DNA of 64,000 nt, taken from Humibacter sp049446075 (GTDB taxonomy: Bacteria > Actinomycetota > Actinomycetes > Actinomycetales > Microbacteriaceae). The number at the start of each line of letters is the position of its first letter. Position 1 is the first letter of the stretch. The stretch covers positions 372,001-436,000 of the forward strand of contig NZ_JBMSEB010000003.1 of assembly GCF_049446075.1 (NCBI RefSeq). Direction: 5' to 3'. Under the pieces are notes generated by a model. The model saw nothing but the letters and a program-made list of their open reading frames with translations. It ran no database searches and had not been told where the DNA came from. Made by a program: the position numbers and the translations under genes. This document shows positions 1 through 7,736 of this stretch, one piece after another.

Positions 1-1308
1 GGTGAGATCGTTCGTGCCGACGCTGACGAAGTCGCACAGCGGCGCGATCTGGTCGGCGAGCACCGCGGCGGACGGCACCTCGACCGTCACGCCCACGGTC
101 GAGAGTTCGAGCGATCGGGCCAGTTCGATGAAGTAGATGGTCTCGGCGACGTCGGCGACCATCGGCGCCATCACCCAGAGGTCGGCTCCCGTGTCGCGCT
201 GGGCCGCGGCGAGCGCCGTCAGCTGGTCGCGCAGCACGTGCTCGTTCTCGCGTAGCGCGCGGATGCCGCGGCGCCCGAGCGCCGGGTTCTCCTCCTGCGA
301 CTGCCCGAGGAAGGCGAGTTGCTTGTCTCCTCCGGCATCCAGTACGCGAACAACGACCTTGCGACCGGTGAACGCGGCCATGAGGTCGCGGTAACGGGAG
401 CGCTGGAGGTCTACGGGCGGCGCTTTGCGGGCATCCAGGTAGAGGAACTCGGTTCGGAACAGCCCGACGCCCTCTGCACCCAGAGCGACGGCGGGAGCGG
501 CCTCCTCGGGGGATCCCACGTTGGCAAGCAGCGGGACCGGCATGCCGTCCGCCAGAGCTCCCGGAGTCAGCGGACGTGGTGTCACGACCGTACCGCCACG
601 TTCTGCGGCGGCATCGATCGCTGCGCTATCCGGATTGATCACCACCTGACCGTGCTCTGCGTCGACGATGACCGTCTGGCCGTTGACGATGACGTCGCTG
701 CCTGCCGCGCCCACGACAGCGACGAGGTTCTTGGTGCGCGCGAGGATGGCGGTGTGCGACGAGTTGCTCCCGTCGCGCGTGACCACCCCGAGCACCTTGC
801 CGAGGTCGAGCGTCGCGGTGTCTGCGGGAGCGAGGTCGTGTGCGACCAGTACGAACGGCGCGTCGGACTTCGGCACGGTCGGCAGCGCGACACCGCGCAG
901 CCTGGCGATCACTCGTCGTGCAACGTCGCGCACGTCGGCGCCGCGCGCCGCGGGGTTCTCGCCGAGGCCCTCGAGAACCTTCGCGTACTCCTCGTAAGCC
1001 TCGAACACGGCTCGCTCGGCCGTCTTGCCGTCGCCGATGCGCCTGCGAATGTCGTCGACGACCGCGGGGTCCTGTGCCATCAGGGACTGCGCCTCGAGGA
1101 TCTCCTCGGCATCGCCGCCGGCCCTGCGACCGAGTTCGACGAGCTCACCGGTCACATCGGACAGCGAGGTCTGCACGCGACGGTATTCATCGGATGCCTC
1201 GGCGCGCGACTCGACGTCTTCGGGTTCGCCGATCGGGTCAGGCATGCGCAACGCGGGTCCGACGGCGACTCCGTGGCCAACGCCGATGCCCGTGATCTGG
1301 ATCGACAC
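1..1308 (-). CDS. ptsI: PTS phosphoenolpyruvate-protein phosphotransferase (enzyme I), cut by window edge
   Basis: Cytoplasmic enzyme I of the sugar phosphotransferase system, which takes phosphate from PEP and passes it to HPr. 436 residues are visible; the C-terminal roughly 120 residues lie outside the window. The phospho-histidine motif SSHTAILAR is present with the acceptor His at about residue 185, close to the family position, and the PEP-binding barrel shows AGGDK, NPALGRRGIR and, at the very edge, GTNDLT. I chose the GTG at 1308 because translation from it begins with the typical N-terminus (ITGIGVGHGVAVGPA) and a G-rich ribosome site precedes it. It diverges from the membrane protein gene at 1402 across 93 bp. 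The family assignment is firm; only the exact start is uncertain. Confidence 0.93.
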   Translation of the reverse strand, partial: MSIQITGIGVGHGVAVGPALRMPDPIGEPEDVESRAEASDEYRRVQTSLSDVTGELVELGRRAGGDAEEILEAQSLMAQDPAVVDDIRRRIGDGKTAERAVFEAYEEYAKVLEGLGENPAARGADVRDVARRVIARLRGVALPTVPKSDAPFVLVAHDLAPADTATLDLGKVLGVVTRDGSNSSHTAILARTKNLVAVVGAAGSDVIVNGQTVIVDAEHGQVVINPDSAAIDAAAERGGTVVTPRPLTPGALADGMPVPLLANVGSPEEAAPAVALGAEGVGLFRTEFLYLDARKAPPVDLQRSRYRDLMAAFTGRKVVVRVLDAGGDKQLAFLGQSQEENPALGRRGIRALRENEHVLRDQLTALAAAQRDTGADLWVMAPMVADVAETIYFIELARSLELSTVGVTVEVPSAAVLADQIAPLCDFVSVGTNDLT

Positions 1309-1401
1309 GGCCCCCAGCCTATGCCGCTCGGCGCGTGGCCCGGAATCCGCGCCGGAGGTGCGTACAAGCGGCGGTATCGCAACACGGCTTAGTGTGATGC
1401 C

Positions 1402-2760
1402 GTGGCACGGCGAAACGCGAAGTCGGTGGATGCCTCGCCCGCGGACCACGAAGGGGAGGCGGGCGCGCGGTCATCCGTCGCCCAGCGTGCGAGCCGGATC
1501 AAGCAGCTCGAGGCACAAGCGGAGCACGAGCGCGAAGAACTGACCGAGCGACTCGAGGAGTTCGCAGACCCGCTGCGCGATCGCCTCGTCGGCCCGGCTC
1601 GCCGGGTGAACAGGTGGTGGCGCTGGGTCGCCTCGCTCAAGCCGTACCGGGTGTGGGTGCAGTTCTCGCACAACGACGGCAATCTCCGCACCGCGGGCAT
1701 GTCGTACCAGTCCCTGTTCGCCGTCTTCGCCGCACTATGGGTCGGCTTCTCGATCACCGGCGTCTGGCTGACGGCGAATCCGGCGCTGTTCCGCTCCCTC
1801 ATCCGAATCGTCAACGACGCGGTGCCCATGCTCATCGGCGTCGACGGCGAGCCCGGTGTGATCAGCGAGTCCACTCTTCGATCTCTTGGGGCCGGATATG
1901 GCTGGTCGAGCGTCATAGCCCTGGTGGGCCTGCTCTGGACCGCCCTCGCCTGGCTGTATTACACACGTCAGGCCGTGCGAGCCATGTTCGATCTGCCGCG
2001 AGACGAGCGCAACTACGCGCTGCAGAAGATCACGGACCTTGGACTCGCCATCGTGTTCGGCGCCGTGCTCATCGTCTCGGCTTCGGTGTCGCTCATCACC
2101 ACCGAAGCGGTGCGCTCCGTGCTCGACCTCATGGGCATCGACAACTCGTTCTTGTCGACCTTCACCGCGAGCGTCATCGGATTCGCGATCTCGATCGCCC
2201 TGAACTTCGTCGTGCTCGCCGCCATGTTCCGCGTGCTCTCGCGCGTCGTCATCCCTTGGCGATCCCTCGTGCTCGGCACTCTGCTCGGCGCGGTCACGCT
2301 GAGCGGCCTGAGCGCGCTCAGCGGCCTGCTCATCGGCGGCGCCTCACGCAATCCTCTGCTGGCCACATTCGCCGTCTTCGCCGGACTGTTGCTGTGGTTC
2401 AACCTGATCTGCCGCGCCATCCTCCTCGCCGCGGCCTGGATCGCCGTCGGCATGTCGGAACGCGGAATAGAACCACGAAGGCGCACTCCCGAGCAGCTCG
2501 CATACGAGAGTGCGCGCGCCGAACGATCGGCGCGGCTGCTCGTCGCCCGGGCCTCGCTCGACGACGCCGAACGCAAGGCGGCCGCAGCGCACGGGCTCGC
2601 CAAGTGGTTCGCGAATCGCGAGGTACGGGATGCCCGCCGGGAGCTGGAGAGGATCGCGAGCGAACCTGAACCCGCCGCGCCTGGCAAGCGCGGTTGGTGG
2701 GCCGCCATCGCCACCCCGCGGCCACCCGGCTCGACCGAGCGTGTCAGCCGCCGCCGCTAA
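1402..2760 (+). CDS. YihY/BrkB family inner-membrane protein
   Basis: Predicted 452-residue integral membrane protein of the YihY/BrkB (formerly 'ribonuclease BN') family, whose exact role is unknown; envelope integrity or transport are proposed for relatives. An Arg/Glu-rich cytoplasmic N-terminus of about 75 residues precedes the family core, which starts around RTAGMSYQSLFAVFAAL and contains about six membrane helices. A charged, Ala/Arg-rich cytoplasmic tail of about 100 residues follows. The GTG at 1402 lacks a Shine-Dalgarno site, but a TAGTGT hexamer at 1390-1395 ends six bases before it, as expected for a leaderless transcript. The stop overlaps the putative promoter of the next gene. 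Confidence 0.85.
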   Translation: MARRNAKSVDASPADHEGEAGARSSVAQRASRIKQLEAQAEHEREELTERLEEFADPLRDRLVGPARRVNRWWRWVASLKPYRVWVQFSHNDGNLRTAGMSYQSLFAVFAALWVGFSITGVWLTANPALFRSLIRIVNDAVPMLIGVDGEPGVISESTLRSLGAGYGWSSVIALVGLLWTALAWLYYTRQAVRAMFDLPRDERNYALQKITDLGLAIVFGAVLIVSASVSLITTEAVRSVLDLMGIDNSFLSTFTASVIGFAISIALNFVVLAAMFRVLSRVVIPWRSLVLGTLLGAVTLSGLSALSGLLIGGASRNPLLATFAVFAGLLLWFNLICRAILLAAAWIAVGMSERGIEPRRRTPEQLAYESARAERSARLLVARASLDDAERKAAAAHGLAKWFANREVRDARRELERIASEPEPAAPGKRGWWAAIATPRPPGSTERVSRRR

Positions 2761-2763
2761 CCT
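2758..2763 (+). promoter_or_regulatory. Possible -10 element for a leaderless exonuclease III mRNA
   Basis: TAACCT lies exactly six bases before the ATG at 2770, overlaps the stop codon of the upstream gene, and no Shine-Dalgarno site is present. The spacing matches actinobacterial leaderless promoters. No convincing -35 element was found, so this is an inference from position only. Confidence 0.35.
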
Positions 2764-2769
2764 TGTTGC

Positions 2770-3612
2770 ATGCCCTCATCCCGCCGAACGCTGCGCATCG
2801 CTACGGTCAACGTCAACGGAGTGAGGGCGGCGTTCCGTCGCGGAATGGGCACGTGGCTCGACGGCCGAGGGGTGGACATCCTCGCGCTTCAGGAGGTGCG
2901 GGCGACCACCGACGACCTGACCGCGCTGCTCGGCGACGAGTGGGACGTGCTGCACGACGCGGCGACGGCGAAGGGCCGGGCCGGGGTCGCGCTTGCGAGC
3001 CGAGGGAAGGCATCCATTCACCGCGTCGAGCTCGGCGACGCCGACTTCGACACGGCGGGCAGGTGGCTCGAAGCCGACTACGAGGTCGACGGCAGCATCG
3101 TCACGGTGGTGAGCGCGTACGTGCCGTCGGGTGAGGCCGACACCGAGAAGCAGGTGTACAAGTACCGATTCCTCGACGCCATGGATGCCCGCATGAAGGC
3201 TCTGCCTCAGCACAACGAGCTCGCGACGGTGATGGGCGACCTGAACATCGGTCACCGCACGCTCGACATCAAGAACTGGAAGGGCAACGTGAAGCGCGCA
3301 GGCTTCCTGCCAGAGGAGCGCGTCTACCTGGACAAGATCCTGGGGGCCGAGAACGACGAGGGCTACAACGACGGCGCCGGATACGGCTGGGTGGACGTCG
3401 GTCGCAAGGCGGCCGGCGAGGTCGACGGGCCATACACGTGGTGGAGCTGGCGCGGCAAGGCGTTCGACAACGACACCGGCTGGCGCATCGACTACCAGCT
3501 CGCGACGCAGAAGCTGGCCGAGAAGGTCGTCGACTATCACGTCGACCGGGCGCCCTCGTACGCCGAGCGATGGTCGGATCACACCCCGGTCGTCGTCGAC
3601 TACTCGCTCTGA
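2770..3612 (+). CDS. xthA: Exodeoxyribonuclease III
   Basis: 280-residue member of the endonuclease/exonuclease/phosphatase superfamily, acting on abasic sites and 3' blocked ends in base-excision repair. The N-terminus TVNVNGVRAA, the metal-binding LALQEVRA (Glu), the VMGDLNIGH motif (Asp and Asn of the catalytic site) and the C-terminal WSDHTPVVVDY (catalytic Asp-His) are all visible and in order. The length is normal for the ExoA/XthA family. It is followed 45 bp later by trpS on the same strand; no functional link between them is implied. It may be transcribed as a leaderless mRNA (see the -10 element just before it). Confidence 0.93.
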   Translation: MPSSRRTLRIATVNVNGVRAAFRRGMGTWLDGRGVDILALQEVRATTDDLTALLGDEWDVLHDAATAKGRAGVALASRGKASIHRVELGDADFDTAGRWLEADYEVDGSIVTVVSAYVPSGEADTEKQVYKYRFLDAMDARMKALPQHNELATVMGDLNIGHRTLDIKNWKGNVKRAGFLPEERVYLDKILGAENDEGYNDGAGYGWVDVGRKAAGEVDGPYTWWSWRGKAFDNDTGWRIDYQLATQKLAEKVVDYHVDRAPSYAERWSDHTPVVVDYSL

Positions 3613-3657
3613 CCTTCACACCACTCCCCTTCTTCCATCGGCATCAGAGAGATCTCC

Positions 3658-4668
3658 ATGAGCAAGCCACGCCTCTTCTCCGGCATCCAGCCGTCGAGCG
3701 ACTCGTTGCACCTCGGCAACTACATCGGCGCGCTGCTGCAGTGGCGAGAACTGCAGAACACGCACGACGCGTTCTTCTGCATCGTCGACCTGCACGCGAT
3801 CACCGTCGCGCAGAATCCGAAAGAGCTCGCCGCCCAGACGCGCGGCCTTGCCGCGCAGTACATCGCCGCCGGCATCGACCCCACCGCCTCGACGCTGTTC
3901 GTGCAGTCGCACGTTCCCGCGCACGCCGAGCTCGCATGGGTGCTGAACACGATCACCGGCTTCGGCGAGGCCAGCCGCATGACGCAGTTCAAAGACAAGT
4001 CGTCACGCTACGGCGCCGAGACCACGAGCGTCGGCCTGTTCACCTACCCGATGCTGATGGCGGCGGACATCCTGCTATACGGCGCCGTCGACGTTCCGGT
4101 CGGCGACGACCAACGGCAGCACGTGGAGCTGACGCGCGACCTGGCGGAGCGATTCAACTCGCGGTTCGGCGAGACGTTCGTGGTGCCGAAGGCGATCATC
4201 CAGAAGGAGAGCGCCCGCATCTATGACCTGCAGAACCCGACATCGAAGATGTCGAAGTCTGCGGAGTCGGTCGCCGGTCTCGTCCTGCTCCTTGACGAGC
4301 CCAGCGTGACGCGCAAGAAGATCATGCGCGCGGTGACCGACACGGATTCCGTCGTGCGCTTCGACCGTGAGGAGAAGCCGGGCGTCTCGAACCTACTCGT
4401 GGTCTACGCGGCGCTCAGCGGTCAGAGCATCGAGGCGATCGTCGACGAGTACGAGGGCCGCGGATACGGCGACCTCAAGAAGGGCCTCGCCGACGTCGTG
4501 ATCGCGGAGTTCGAGCCGGTGCGAGCGCGTGCGCTCGAGCTGCTCAGCGACCCAGCCGAGCTGGATCGACAGTTGGCGGCGAACGCTGACAGGGCATCCG
4601 AGGTCGCCGAAGCGACGCTGGAGAAGGCGTACGAGCGGGTCGGCCTGCTGCGGCGCGTGCGGTTGTAG
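3658..4668 (+). CDS. trpS: Tryptophanyl-tRNA synthetase
   Basis: 336-residue class I aminoacyl-tRNA synthetase that charges tRNA-Trp in the cytoplasm. The N-terminal SGIQPSSDSLHLGNYIGAL carries the HIGH-type signature (HLGN), and KMSKSAES near residue 197 is the second ATP-binding signature. The length is typical of bacterial TrpS. The ATG follows a weak AGAGAG ribosome site. The next gene begins two bases after the stop, so the HAD hydrolase is probably translated from the same mRNA. Confidence 0.97.
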   Translation: MSKPRLFSGIQPSSDSLHLGNYIGALLQWRELQNTHDAFFCIVDLHAITVAQNPKELAAQTRGLAAQYIAAGIDPTASTLFVQSHVPAHAELAWVLNTITGFGEASRMTQFKDKSSRYGAETTSVGLFTYPMLMAADILLYGAVDVPVGDDQRQHVELTRDLAERFNSRFGETFVVPKAIIQKESARIYDLQNPTSKMSKSAESVAGLVLLLDEPSVTRKKIMRAVTDTDSVVRFDREEKPGVSNLLVVYAALSGQSIEAIVDEYEGRGYGDLKKGLADVVIAEFEPVRARALELLSDPAELDRQLAANADRASEVAEATLEKAYERVGLLRRVRL

Positions 4669-4670
4669 GC

Positions 4671-5486
4671 ATGGGGCGGTCCGAGCGCGGCATGGCCGAA
4701 GAGGGCGTGCCTTCAGACGGCTCGCAGCCGGGCCCGATGGAAGGGCGCGAACCGTCGGATGAAGCCAGGGCCGTGCTCTTCGACCTGGACGACACGCTCA
4801 TGGCGCATCGCGAAGCCGTCGGGGAGGCGCTGCTCGGGCACCTGCGTGCGCTCGGGCATCCGTATGACCCGTCGAACGCCGACGCCGAGGTCGCGTACTG
4901 GCGAGCGCTTGAGGAGCAGCACTACCACCGGTATCTCGGCGGCGAGATCGGTTACGACGAGCAGCGACGAGAACGGGCGCGGGACTTCGCGGTCAGGCAC
5001 GGCGTGGCGCTCGCCGTGGAGGAACGCGAGCCGTGGTTCCGCGCCTACTTCGAACGGTACGAAGCGTCCTGGCGTCTGTACGACGACGTGCTGCCCAGCC
5101 TGGACGAGTTGGAACGCCGCATTCCGGACGTGCGGTTCGGGGTGATAACGAACGGCGAGCTCGACAGGCAGCTGCGCAAGCTGGACGCCATCGGGGTGCG
5201 CGACCGGTTCGACCTGGTCGTCGCCTCCGGGGAGGTCGGAGTGACGAAGCCGGATGCTCGCATCTTCCGGATCGCCTGCGAGCGGCTGCGCGTGCAGCCG
5301 AAGCGGGCGGTGTACGTCGGCGACCGGCTTCTGACGGATGCCGTGGGCGCGACTCGCGCCGGACTCACGGGCGTGTGGCTTGACCGGTACGGCGACACGG
5401 TGTGCGACGACGAACGGTCGACGGCCGATGCTCTGAACATCTCCAGGATCACGTCGCTGGGGCAGTTGCCGCAGCTCGTCGGCTGA
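4671..5486 (+). CDS. HAD-superfamily hydrolase
   Basis: 271-residue phosphatase-like protein of the haloacid dehalogenase superfamily; substrate unknown. Motif I is VLFDLDDTL with the nucleophilic Asp, motif II is the FGVITNG stretch, motif III is the Lys in GVTKPDARIF, and motif IV is YVGDRLLTDAVGA. The helical cap between motifs I and II fits the C1 class (phosphoglycolate phosphatase/2-haloacid dehalogenase type). The ATG at 4671 starts two bases after the trpS stop; an in-frame ATG at 4692 is an alternative that would shorten a poorly conserved leader by seven residues. Confidence 0.85.
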   Translation: MGRSERGMAEEGVPSDGSQPGPMEGREPSDEARAVLFDLDDTLMAHREAVGEALLGHLRALGHPYDPSNADAEVAYWRALEEQHYHRYLGGEIGYDEQRRERARDFAVRHGVALAVEEREPWFRAYFERYEASWRLYDDVLPSLDELERRIPDVRFGVITNGELDRQLRKLDAIGVRDRFDLVVASGEVGVTKPDARIFRIACERLRVQPKRAVYVGDRLLTDAVGATRAGLTGVWLDRYGDTVCDDERSTADALNISRITSLGQLPQLVG

Positions 5487-5576
5487 GCGGCGGAGAGGCG
5501 ACCACGCCGAGCGGGTCAGGGGCACTCGGGCAGTCACTGGGTGACGCGGGAATACGAACGGCGCGTGCACGTTGGG

Positions 5577-5582
5577 TAGGGT
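5577..5582 (+). promoter_or_regulatory. Possible -10 element of the riboflavin operon
   Basis: TAGGGT lies seven bases before the first base of the FMN aptamer P1 stem (5590), placing the predicted transcription start at the 5' edge of the riboswitch. A -35 element is not obvious. Confidence 0.4.
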
Positions 5583-5589
5583 GTACGTA

Positions 5590-5765
5590 GTGCTCCGGGG
5601 TCGGTGAGAGTCCGAACCGGCGGTGAAAGTCCGCGAGCCGAGCAATGTGCAACTGCTGATGAAGCAGGGGCGCGTGGCGAGGTTGAGCCGGTGGAATTCC
5701 GGCACCGACGGTGATGGCGCGCTCAGCTTCGGCTGGCGCGGCAGAGTCCGGATGGGAGGCAGCAC
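5590..5765 (+). ncRNA. FMN riboswitch (RFN element)
   Basis: The conserved blocks of the RFN aptamer appear in order. The 5' half of P1 (GTGCT) is followed by the CCGGGGTCGGTGAGAGTCC block, ACCGGCGGTGAAAGTCCGCGAGCC, a variable P3 arm, GGAATTCCGGCACCGACGG, and the closing AGTCCGGATGGGAGGCAGCAC, whose AGCAC pairs with GTGCT. It lies 133 bp before the predicted ribD start, consistent with feedback control of the riboflavin operon by FMN. The space to ribD holds several hairpins (GTCGGC/GCCGAC near 5795-5810, CCGGTT/AACCGG near 5829-5844, and CGGTCC/GGACCG just before the ribosome site) and no U-tract, which suggests control of translation initiation rather than transcription termination. Confidence 0.95.
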
Positions 5766-5898
5766 TCGCACGGTTGTGTCAAGCATCCGTGCCGTCGGCG
5801 ATGCCGACAAGCCCCGGAGTCCGTCCGGACCGGTTGCAGAACCGGTCGAGGAAGATGGCCCGGTCCGAACGGATCGGGTGGGACCGACGGAGACCGGG

Positions 5899-7083
5899 AT
5901 GATCGAGACAGGGTTCGAAGCGCCCATGCGGCGTGCGCTCGAACTCGCTGCGCTCGGACCGGAACACGGCGTGAATCCGCGAGTGGGGTGTGTCATCCTC
6001 TCCCCCGACGGCGATGTCCTCGCCGAGGGCTGGCACCGCGGAGCCGGCACTGCCCATGCCGAAGTCGATGCGCTGTCGAAGCTCGTGCCCGGTCAGGCAT
6101 CAGGCGCGACCGCCGTCGTCTCGCTCGAACCGTGCAACCACACCGGACGCACCGGCCCCTGCAGCGAGGCACTGATCGCGGCCGGCGTCTCACGCGTCGT
6201 CTACGCAGTCGACGACCCCGGCCAGGCATCGCACGGCGGGGCCGACCGCCTTCGCCTGGCCGGCGTCGAGGTGATCTCCGGAGTCGAAGCGGATGCCGCG
6301 ACGCGGCTCCTGCAGGACTGGCTCACGGCCGCGCGCCTGGGCCGCCCCTACGTCACGCTGAAGTGGGCGAGCAGCCTCGACGGCCGGGTCGCGGCTGCCG
6401 ACGGCAGCAGCAGGTGGATCACGGGTACCGCGGCGCGGCAGCACGTGCACGAGCAGCGTGGAGCATCTGACGCCATCATCGTCGGGACAGGCACCGTGCT
6501 GGCAGACGACCCCAGCCTGACCGCGCGAGCCGACGCAGGAGAGCTGATGGTGCGACAGCCTGTGCCTGTCGTGCTCGGCGACCGGCCGGTGCCACAGGAT
6601 GCCGCGGTGCGCAGGCATCCGAACGCGCCGATCTTGCTCAGCGGACACGACCTCGCCGCCACGCTCGTCGAGCTGCGCGACCGCGGGGTCCGCAGGGCTT
6701 ATGTGGAGGCTGGGCCGACGCTGGCCGCCTCGTTCGTGCGCGAGGGACTCGTCGACGAGTTCCACATCTATCTCGCGCCGACACTGCTCGGCGGGGCCCG
6801 CACGGCGCTCGGCGACATCGGCGTAGCCGGCATCGCGCAGCAGCACAGACTTCAGACCCGACACGTCGAGCAGCTCGGTGACGACGTGCTCGTCGTGGCC
6901 ACCAACAGGGCACGGCGCAGCCTCAACGCTTGGGAAGCGGAAACGGCAGATATGCGATCGCGACCCCCAGAAACCCGACGGCCGACTGCCGCCATCGACG
7001 GACGTGGCGCGACCGAAAGTCACACCACCGAACGACGAGCCGAAGAAGCGGCTCAGACCGAACCGACTCAGCAAGGAGCATGA
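5899..7083 (+). CDS. ribD: Bifunctional riboflavin deaminase/reductase RibD
   Basis: Catalyses the deamination and the side-chain reduction steps of riboflavin synthesis from GTP. The N-terminal deaminase domain has the zinc ligands HAE (about residues 53-55) and PCNHTGRTGPC (Cys at about 79 and 88). The C-terminal reductase domain starts near TLKWASSLDGRVA and includes SRWITG. I chose the ATG at 5899 because the reading frame extends upstream only through the riboswitch and a GGAG site lies just before it. About 55 extra residues (Arg/Thr/Glu-rich, low complexity) follow the last conserved reductase segment (DDVLVVATNR). The TGA lies two bases before the ribE ATG. Confidence 0.93.
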   Translation: MIETGFEAPMRRALELAALGPEHGVNPRVGCVILSPDGDVLAEGWHRGAGTAHAEVDALSKLVPGQASGATAVVSLEPCNHTGRTGPCSEALIAAGVSRVVYAVDDPGQASHGGADRLRLAGVEVISGVEADAATRLLQDWLTAARLGRPYVTLKWASSLDGRVAAADGSSRWITGTAARQHVHEQRGASDAIIVGTGTVLADDPSLTARADAGELMVRQPVPVVLGDRPVPQDAAVRRHPNAPILLSGHDLAATLVELRDRGVRRAYVEAGPTLAASFVREGLVDEFHIYLAPTLLGGARTALGDIGVAGIAQQHRLQTRHVEQLGDDVLVVATNRARRSLNAWEAETADMRSRPPETRRPTAAIDGRGATESHTTERRAEEAAQTEPTQQGA

Positions 7084-7085
7084 GG

Positions 7086-7736
7086 ATGTTCACCGGAATC
7101 ATCGAAGAGCTCGGCGAGATCATCGCCGTCGAGAAGAGCAACGACGCAGCGCGCGTCACCGTGCGCGGGCCGCTTGCGGTGCAAGGCGCGAAACACGGCG
7201 ACTCGATCGCGGTGAGCGGGGTCTGCCTCACCGTCGTCGATCAGACGGAGGACTCGTTCACCGCCGACGTGATGGCCGAGACGCTCTCTGTGAGCACGCT
7301 CGACGACGCGGCACCCGGCACGGCGGTCAACCTGGAGCGTGCGGCGCTCGTCGGAGACCGGCTCGGCGGCCACATCGTGCAGGGGCACGTCGACAGCATC
7401 TCGACGGTGCTCGGGGTGACCCCTGGGGATGCCTGGAGCGTGGTGCGCTTCAGCCTCTCTCCCGAGATCGCGTCGCTCGTGACGCGCAAGGGGTCGGTCG
7501 CGGTGGATGGAGTGTCGCTCACCGTGTCGGCGGTGAGTGACGCGGATGCCGTGCAGCAGTGGTTCGAGGTGTCGCTCATTCCCGAGACGCTCACGGCCAC
7601 GACGCTGGGACGCCTCGAGGTGGGCGATCGGGTGAACGTGGAGACGGACATCCTCGCCAGGCACGTCGAGCGCATGCTGGCTGTCGAACAGGCATCCGCA
7701 CGGCATAGGGCATCCGATGTGAGGAGCGAGGCATGA
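7086..7736 (+). CDS. ribE: Riboflavin synthase, alpha chain
   Basis: 216-residue enzyme that dismutates two 6,7-dimethyl-8-ribityllumazine molecules to riboflavin. The N-terminus MFTGIIEELG is diagnostic, and two tandem lumazine-binding repeats are visible (first with SIAVSGVCLTV, second with SVAVDGVSLTV). An AAGGAG site at 7072-7077 fits the ATG at 7086 rather than the one at 7080. The stop overlaps the next start as ATGA, indicating translational coupling within the riboflavin operon. Confidence 0.97.
   Translation: MFTGIIEELGEIIAVEKSNDAARVTVRGPLAVQGAKHGDSIAVSGVCLTVVDQTEDSFTADVMAETLSVSTLDDAAPGTAVNLERAALVGDRLGGHIVQGHVDSISTVLGVTPGDAWSVVRFSLSPEIASLVTRKGSVAVDGVSLTVSAVSDADAVQQWFEVSLIPETLTATTLGRLEVGDRVNVETDILARHVERMLAVEQASARHRASDVRSEA

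Noticed and set aside
319..1392. Long open frame on the plus strand at the window start.
   Set aside because: The opposite strand encodes PTS enzyme I with its active-site His and conserved barrel motifs.
5623..5898. Upstream in-frame extension of ribD starting inside the FMN aptamer.
   Set aside because: The aptamer occupies these bases, and the family N-terminus and a ribosome site point to the ATG at 5899.
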